DNA from: CAIJMU01 sp035530275
GTDB lineage: Bacteria; Spirochaetota; Spirochaetia; Treponematales; Rectinemataceae
Direction of reading: 5' to 3'
DNA: 64,000 nt
Assembly: GCA_035530275.1 (NCBI GenBank)
Contig: DATKVC010000007.1
Coordinates: 1-64,000, forward strand
In this document: positions 59,461-64,000 of the stretch, piece by piece
How positions within the stretch are numbered: the stretch's first letter is position 1
Layout: each line of letters opens with the position of its first letter
Position numbers and translations under genes: made by a program
The notes under the pieces: generated by a model
The model's database searches: none
What the model was told of the DNA's origin: nothing
What the model saw: the letters and a program-made list of their open reading frames with translations, nothing else

Positions 59461-61365
59461 TCATTCGCCTCCCTTCGCGTCGACGATGGCCCCCGAGGGA
59501 CAGACCTGCTTGCACGATCCGTCGCCGATGCAGAGATCCTGATGCACCTCGATGCGGCCGTCCTCCTGACGCTGGAAACTCGGGCAGGCGAAGTCGGCGA
59601 TGCAGACCTGGGCGAGTGAACAGCCCTGCTGGTCGATCTCGACATGGCGGGCCTTCCAACCCGGCTTGCGCCGCGCCTCGCGCGTGAGCTTGAGCATGCA
59701 GGGGTGGCGGGCGATGATGACCTTGAATCCCGGCTCCGCGACCGCGGCCTTGACCATGGATTCGAGCTCGGCCTGCCGATAGGCGTCGACCTCGCGGATG
59801 TTCGTGACGCCGAGGCCTTCGAGGGCCGCGCGGACGCCGACCTTCTGCGCGCTCCCGTTGAAATTCTTGCCGACCCCAGGATGGTCCTGATGGCCCGTCA
59901 TGGCCGTCGTCCCGTTTTCCATGAGCACGAGGGTGATGTCGTGGTTGTTGAACACGGCGTTGACGATACCGGGCATGCCCGCGTGGAAGAAGGTCGAATC
60001 GCCGAGGAAACAGAGCACCTTCCGCTTGTCGTTGAAGATGGAGAGACCCGAGGCCGTCGAGGTCGAATGCCCCATCGAGAGGAGGACGCGACCCATGCGA
60101 TAGGGTTCGAGGTAGCCGAGGGTATGGCAGCCGATGTCGGCCACCGTGATGTCGTCCTTGGACAAAGCCTTCTTAATTGCGAAGAAGGCGGAGCGGTGGC
60201 CGCAGCCGGGGCAGAGCTGGGGCGGGCGGGCCGGCACGGTTTCGCGGATACCCGCGGGAGAAGACGCCGCGATCGTCTGCGCGACACTCCGCGCCTTTCG
60301 CAGCAGACCCGGCCAGGTCGCCTCGAGGATGGAGCGAACCTTCTCCGGCACGTATTCGCCGATCAATTCCTCCGGATCGACCTTGCCGATGATGCGCGTC
60401 CTGAGCCCCGCGTCGTAGGCGAGGGCCTTGATGTCGAGCTCGAGCACGGGATCGAGCTCCTCGAGAATCTTCACCTCCTCGTGGGCGGCGAGGAAGTCCC
60501 GCACGATGCCTCGCGGCAGGGGATGGACGGTGCCGAGCTCGAGGACGGCGGGTCGCTCATCGGCCTCCGCAAGGCAATCGGCGAGGGAGAGGCGAGCCGT
60601 GCCGGCGACGATGATGCCGCGCTTGGCGCTTCCCGGGAGGAGGCGATTGAAGGCGCTCCCCTCGAACTCCGTCCTCATCCTTTCGAGGCGGGCGAGAGCC
60701 TCGCGCTTGAGGGGGGCCACCGTCGCGGCCAGGGGGATGTAGTTGGCGGAGTCAGGATCGAAGCGCGGGGCGGGATCCAAGGGAGGCGCGTCCCAGGCTC
60801 CGAAGCGAACGAGCTCCTTCGCGTGGCAGACGTGCGTCGTCATGCGGAGGATGACGACGCTCATCTCGCGCCTCGCGATCGCCTGGGCCTCGAGCATCAT
60901 CTCGTAGGCTTCCTGGGCGGTGGAGGGTTCCAGGAGGGGGATGGCGGCCATGCGCGCGTAGTGGCGGTTGTCCTGCTCGTTCTGGCTGGAATTGGCCCCG
61001 GGATCGTCGCCGAGGATCACCACCATGCCGCCGGTGATGCGCATCAGCGAGAGCTGGACGAAGGAGTCGGCCGCCACGTTGAGTCCCACGCTCTTGAAAA
61101 ATACGACGGAACTATGACCGTTTATCGCTGCGCCGAAGGCGACCTCGAGGGCCACCTTCTCGTTCGTCGAGAATTCGAAGTAGAAGGGCCTTTGGTCCTT
61201 GGGTATCGCCCTGATGGCCTCGGCAATTTCGGGCGTCGGCGAGCCGGGATAGGAGGTGACGACCCGGGCGCCCCCCTCCACCATCGCGCGCACCAGCGCC
61301 GTATTGCCGATCACGAGTTCCGAAAAGGGAGAAGGCCCGAGGAGCATGGAGCCGAGATCTTTCAC
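59461..61365 (-). CDS. iorA: Indolepyruvate:ferredoxin oxidoreductase alpha subunit
   Basis: A 634-aa TPP enzyme with the pyrimidine-binding part (ARVVTSYPGSPTPEIAEAI, STNEKVALEVAFGAAI), a TPP/Mg site (CPGCGHRSAFF, GDSTFFHAGMPGIVNAV, MENGTTAMTGHQDHPG) and a C-terminal ferredoxin-like domain. Both cluster motifs lack the second cysteine: Cys582-S-L-Ala585-x2-Cys588...Cys594-Pro and Cys612-I-G-Asp615-x2-Cys618-x3-Cys622-Pro. The Asp variant recalls Pyrococcus furiosus ferredoxin. The GTG at 61365 has AGGAGG four bases upstream. Confidence 0.94.
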   Translation of the reverse strand: MKDLGSMLLGPSPFSELVIGNTALVRAMVEGGARVVTSYPGSPTPEIAEAIRAIPKDQRPFYFEFSTNEKVALEVAFGAAINGHSSVVFFKSVGLNVAADSFVQLSLMRITGGMVVILGDDPGANSSQNEQDNRHYARMAAIPLLEPSTAQEAYEMMLEAQAIARREMSVVILRMTTHVCHAKELVRFGAWDAPPLDPAPRFDPDSANYIPLAATVAPLKREALARLERMRTEFEGSAFNRLLPGSAKRGIIVAGTARLSLADCLAEADERPAVLELGTVHPLPRGIVRDFLAAHEEVKILEELDPVLELDIKALAYDAGLRTRIIGKVDPEELIGEYVPEKVRSILEATWPGLLRKARSVAQTIAASSPAGIRETVPARPPQLCPGCGHRSAFFAIKKALSKDDITVADIGCHTLGYLEPYRMGRVLLSMGHSTSTASGLSIFNDKRKVLCFLGDSTFFHAGMPGIVNAVFNNHDITLVLMENGTTAMTGHQDHPGVGKNFNGSAQKVGVRAALEGLGVTNIREVDAYRQAELESMVKAAVAEPGFKVIIARHPCMLKLTREARRKPGWKARHVEIDQQGCSLAQVCIADFACPSFQRQEDGRIEVHQDLCIGDGSCKQVCPSGAIVDAKGGE

Positions 61366-61487
61366 ACAACCTCCTTGACGAGGCGTCGGCCTCGATTGAG
61401 GGATCAAGTCTAGAGCGGCCGACTCGGCCGGGCAATGGCGGAAACGATCGCCCTCCGCGACCTGGCCGAGGGGCCGGGCTGGCCCGG

Positions 61488-62048
61488 TCAGTCCCAGGCT
61501 TGCCCGTAGACATCCTTGAAGGCCACTTCGCCGAGGGGTTTTCGCTCGCGTTCGCCGTGCTCGCGGGCGAGCTGCCATTCGGCGAGGAGGGACTCGTCGC
61601 CGGGTTTGCCGACGACGACGAGGGTCACGAGGACGAGGTCTCCCTCGAGTTCGATGGCCTTGGCCGCCTTCGCGACCGCGTAGCCGGCGATCGGATGGGC
61701 GATCAGCCCCTCATGCGTGGCCTGAAGCATGAAGGACATCGCCGCCATGCCGAGGTCGAAATAGGCGTAGTCCCTGCCGCCGTCCGAGCGGCAATCGAGG
61801 GAGGACTTGGTGGCGAAGGCGACGATGAGGGGAGACCGCGTGGCCCACTTGTTGCCCTCGGTCAAGGTGCCGCGGAGGGTTTCGAGCCTCTCGCCCGTCA
61901 CGGCGACGATGCGCCAGGGCTGGTTGTTGAAACAGGAGGGGGCGAGGGTGGCGGCCTCGAGGAGCCGCGCAATTGTCTCATGGGGAATGGGCTCGGCGGA
62001 GACGGCCCTTTTGGCGCGTCTCTCGACAATGGTCGGAAGCAGGTTCAT
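61488..62048 (-). CDS. Nitroreductase family protein
   Basis: A 186-aa FMN-dependent oxidoreductase of the small nitroreductase group: IVERRAKRAVSAEPIPHETI, AATLAPSCFNNQPWRIVAV (FMN contacts), and DLGMAAMSFMLQATHEGLIAHPIAGY. The C-terminus FKDVYGQAWD is slightly short. GGAGG precedes the ATG at 62048. It diverges from an MFS-MarR operon and shares its operator-rich gap, so it could be under the same MarR control. Confidence 0.9.
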   Translation of the reverse strand: MNLLPTIVERRAKRAVSAEPIPHETIARLLEAATLAPSCFNNQPWRIVAVTGERLETLRGTLTEGNKWATRSPLIVAFATKSSLDCRSDGGRDYAYFDLGMAAMSFMLQATHEGLIAHPIAGYAVAKAAKAIELEGDLVLVTLVVVGKPGDESLLAEWQLAREHGERERKPLGEVAFKDVYGQAWD

Positions 62049-62139
62049 GAAATCCTCCGTTGATTTTCTTCTTGAAGGTACGAAGCGCCTAGGTCGAAGG
62101 CAAGAGAAGGTCGATGGCCTCACGGCGATTGCCGCCGGC

Positions 62140-62181
62140 TTGACCAATTTAATTAACTTAGTTAAGTTTTAACCAAGTTAA
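62140..62181 (+). promoter_or_regulatory. Promoter with two MarR-type operators
   Basis: TTGACC (62140-62145), 17-base spacer, TAAGTT (62163-62168). Palindrome AACTTA-GT-TAAGTT (62155-62168) covers the -10 box, and TTAAC-CAA-GTTAA (62169-62181) covers the expected start near 62175. The placement is ideal for repression by the MarR protein encoded at the end of the operon. Confidence 0.65.
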
Positions 62182-62201
62182 TTTTTGTGACAGGAGATTG
62201 C

Positions 62202-63608
62202 ATGGGGAATAAAAAGATCGCATCGACGGGATCGCTGATGCTCGTACTCTTTCTCGGCGTCCTCATGGGCGCCATGGACATAGCCATCATCGGACCGGCC
62301 CTGCCCTCGATGAAGGGCGACTTCGGCGTCACCGAGCGTGACCTGGCCCTCCTTTTTTCGGTGTATATCCTCTTCAACCTCGTGGGCACCCCGCTTATGG
62401 CCAAGCTATCCGATCTCTTCGGCCGCAGGCTCGTCTATATCGTCGACGTGGTCCTCTTCGCCCTCGGTTCGATGGGAGTTGCCCTCGCGCCCTCCTTCGC
62501 CGCGATCGTCGCGGCCCGCGCCCTGCAGGGTTTCGGCGCCGGCGGCATCTTCCCCGTGGCCAGCGCCGTCATCGGCGACGTCTTCCCGCAGGAAAAGCGA
62601 GGCGGGGCCTTGGGGATCATCGGCATGGTCTTCGGCCTCGCCTTCATTATCGGACCCATCCTGGGCGGCATCCTCCTCCCCTTCGGTTGGCGCTGGTTAT
62701 TCTGGATTAACGTACCCCTTGCCCTTCTCGTGATCGTCCTCGGCCTCGGCCGCCTTCCCCACGCGCGCCACCCTGCACCGGGCCGCTTCGATTCCGCGGG
62801 CGCCCTCGTCCTGTCCCTCCTCCTCGGTGCCTTCGCCTTCGGGCTCTCGAGAATGGACAGCCAAGCCTTCCTTTCGAGCCTCATGGCCCCCGGGGCGGGC
62901 GGTCTCGTCCTCTTCGCCATTGTTCTTGTGCCCTTGTTCATCGCGATCGAAAGGAAGGCGGAGTCGCCGATCATCGACCTGGGGCTCTTCGCCAACGGGC
63001 AGATCGCCGTCACCGGCGTCCTCAATGTCCTCGCGGGCATGGTTGAATCGGGCCTCGTCTTCCTTCCTCTTTATGCCGTGTCGGCCTTCGGCGCCTCGAA
63101 AGCGAGTGCGAGCTATCTCCTCCTCCCCCTCGTTCTCGCGATGTCGATCGGAGCCCCCCTCGTCGGTCGGGCCCTCGATCGCCTGGGTCCGCGGCCCGTC
63201 GTGCTCTTCGGTTCGGCGACCCTGAGCCTCGGCCTCCTCGGCCTGGGTTTCGCGGCGCCCTTCGGCCTCGCCGGCTTCATCGTCACATCGGCCCTCGTCG
63301 GCCTCGGACTCTCGGCCCTCCTCGGCGCGCCTATCCGCTACATCCTCCTCCACGAGGCGCCGCCCGCCCAGAGAAGCGTCGCCCAGGGTCTCGTCAACAT
63401 CCAGGGCGGGGCAGGCCAACTCGTGGCGGCCGCGGCCATAGGCGGGGTGACCGCCTCGATCGCGGACAAGGCCCTCGCCTTCGGCATCGCCTTCCGTATG
63501 CTGGCCATCGTCTCGATCGTCGCCTTCGCCTTCAGCTTCGCCATCAAAGGCAAGAGCGCCGCGATGCCGGCGGCGCAGACGGCCGTAACCGGTGGAGAGC
63601 TGCCGTGA
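62202..63608 (+). CDS. MFS drug exporter (EmrB/QacA, DHA2-like)
   Basis: A 468-aa transporter with 12-14 helices. MFS motif A is LSDLFGRRLVYIVD, and motif C-type GFGAGGIFPVASAVIGDVFP follows. LLFSVYILFNLVGTPL and the late INIQGGAGQLVAAAAIGG-like region agree with the DHA2 group of proton-driven exporters. CAGGAG precedes the ATG at 62202. The marR gene overlaps its stop codon (GTGA). Confidence 0.92.
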   Translation: MGNKKIASTGSLMLVLFLGVLMGAMDIAIIGPALPSMKGDFGVTERDLALLFSVYILFNLVGTPLMAKLSDLFGRRLVYIVDVVLFALGSMGVALAPSFAAIVAARALQGFGAGGIFPVASAVIGDVFPQEKRGGALGIIGMVFGLAFIIGPILGGILLPFGWRWLFWINVPLALLVIVLGLGRLPHARHPAPGRFDSAGALVLSLLLGAFAFGLSRMDSQAFLSSLMAPGAGGLVLFAIVLVPLFIAIERKAESPIIDLGLFANGQIAVTGVLNVLAGMVESGLVFLPLYAVSAFGASKASASYLLLPLVLAMSIGAPLVGRALDRLGPRPVVLFGSATLSLGLLGLGFAAPFGLAGFIVTSALVGLGLSALLGAPIRYILLHEAPPAQRSVAQGLVNIQGGAGQLVAAAAIGGVTASIADKALAFGIAFRMLAIVSIVAFAFSFAIKGKSAAMPAAQTAVTGGELP

Positions 63609-64000
63609 CGGCCCGCGAGTACAAGAGCGAAAACGAGGACTTCGCCCATCTGGTTTTCAGGGTCTACGGGGCCTTCCACGCCTCCCTGTTCCGCTCCGTC
63701 TCCCCCGAACCTGGCCTCGGAAGACCCGGTCTCGAAATCCTCGGCTACCTGCACGCTGCCGGACCCTCGACGAGCACGGCCACCGCCCAAGCCTGCAGGA
63801 TGGCCACTTCGCAGCTTTCGCTGACCGTCGAACGCCTCGTCGAAAAGGGCTTTGTCGAAAGGGACCGCGAAGGCGCGGACAGACGCGTCGCCTTTATCAG
63901 CATTACGAAGAAGGGCGAAAAAGCCTTCGCTCGCGCCTACGAGGGGGTTCGGACTCGGGTCGACGCCTTCTTCGCCCCACTGTCGGCGAGCGACCTGAAG
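63605..64000 (+). CDS. MarR family transcriptional regulator (partial, runs off the edge)
   Basis: 132 codons are in the window, starting at a GTG that overlaps the MFS stop. The winged helix-turn-helix is visible: LEILGYLHAAGPSTSTATAQACRMATSQLSLTVERLVEKG read in pieces, then the wing RDREGADRRVAFISITKKGEKAF, with the conserved D-x-R of MarR wings as ADRR. It probably represses its own operon at 62155-62181 until a drug-like ligand binds. The C-terminus is missing. Confidence 0.92.
   Translation, partial: MTAREYKSENEDFAHLVFRVYGAFHASLFRSVSPEPGLGRPGLEILGYLHAAGPSTSTATAQACRMATSQLSLTVERLVEKGFVERDREGADRRVAFISITKKGEKAFARAYEGVRTRVDAFFAPLSASDLK

Overview
The window is about 63% G+C and densely coded. 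It probably comes from a free-living anaerobic spirochaete. The strongest evidence is the minus-strand series rpsP-khpA-rimM-trmD-rplS running on into a FliK-like gene, a free-standing FlhB C-terminal-like gene, an HD-GYP gene and yraN. From memory this order is typical of treponemes. The many second-messenger proteins and the spirochaete-style lipoproteins agree. The assignment is inferred, because no rRNA or species marker is present.

Layout. (1) 1-14 kb is a signalling region: a DUF2804 protein, two cyclic-nucleotide-binding/GGDEF proteins (one fused to a DHH-DHHA1 phosphoesterase), an SPFH/NfeD pair, a 7-TM PAS-PAS-GGDEF-hemerythrin protein, PPK2, a class III nucleotide cyclase and a chemoreceptor. 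(2) 14-20.9 kb is a ten-gene minus-strand superoperon, with nearly every junction overlapping, behind a clear sigma70 promoter. (3) 20.9-32.5 kb is an accessory region with lower G+C in its spacers. It holds a MNT gene with a truncated HEPN partner, an Rpn-type nuclease, two decayed DUF4143 ATPases, a HicB remnant, an intact Phd-PIN toxin-antitoxin pair and a 22-bp six-copy repeat. Among these sits an extracellular-electron-transfer-like set: two paralogous hexaheme lipoproteins under matching promoters and leaders, and an operon for an outer-membrane beta-barrel plus a 13-heme periplasmic cytochrome. A NrfJ-like lipoprotein follows. (4) 33-44 kb holds a small outer-membrane protein, a 918-aa membrane protein of unknown function, a Ugp-type sugar/glycerol-phosphate importer without its own ATPase, and a complete Fe(III)-type importer read towards it. 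(5) 44-52 kb holds a stress protein, metabolic genes, and a histidine kinase/sigma54-activator operon facing a degenerate receiver gene. A near-consensus sigma54 promoter and a perfect 16-bp palindrome lie between them. (6) 52-64 kb holds a LysR/YeiH pair, a TauE-type exporter, a WtpABC tungstate/molybdate importer, an IorAB-aldo/keto reductase operon, a nitroreductase, and an MFS exporter-MarR operon with a double operator. The marR gene runs off the right edge.

Working together: the region is rich in c-di-GMP and cyclic-nucleotide signalling (one cyclase, two cNMP-binding proteins, three GGDEF domains of which one is clearly dead, one HD-GYP and one DHH phosphoesterase). It also carries hardware for anaerobic redox metabolism (multiheme cytochromes, indolepyruvate:ferredoxin oxidoreductase, tungstate uptake, an oxygen-sensing hemerythrin). 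No tRNA, rRNA or CRISPR array was recognised.
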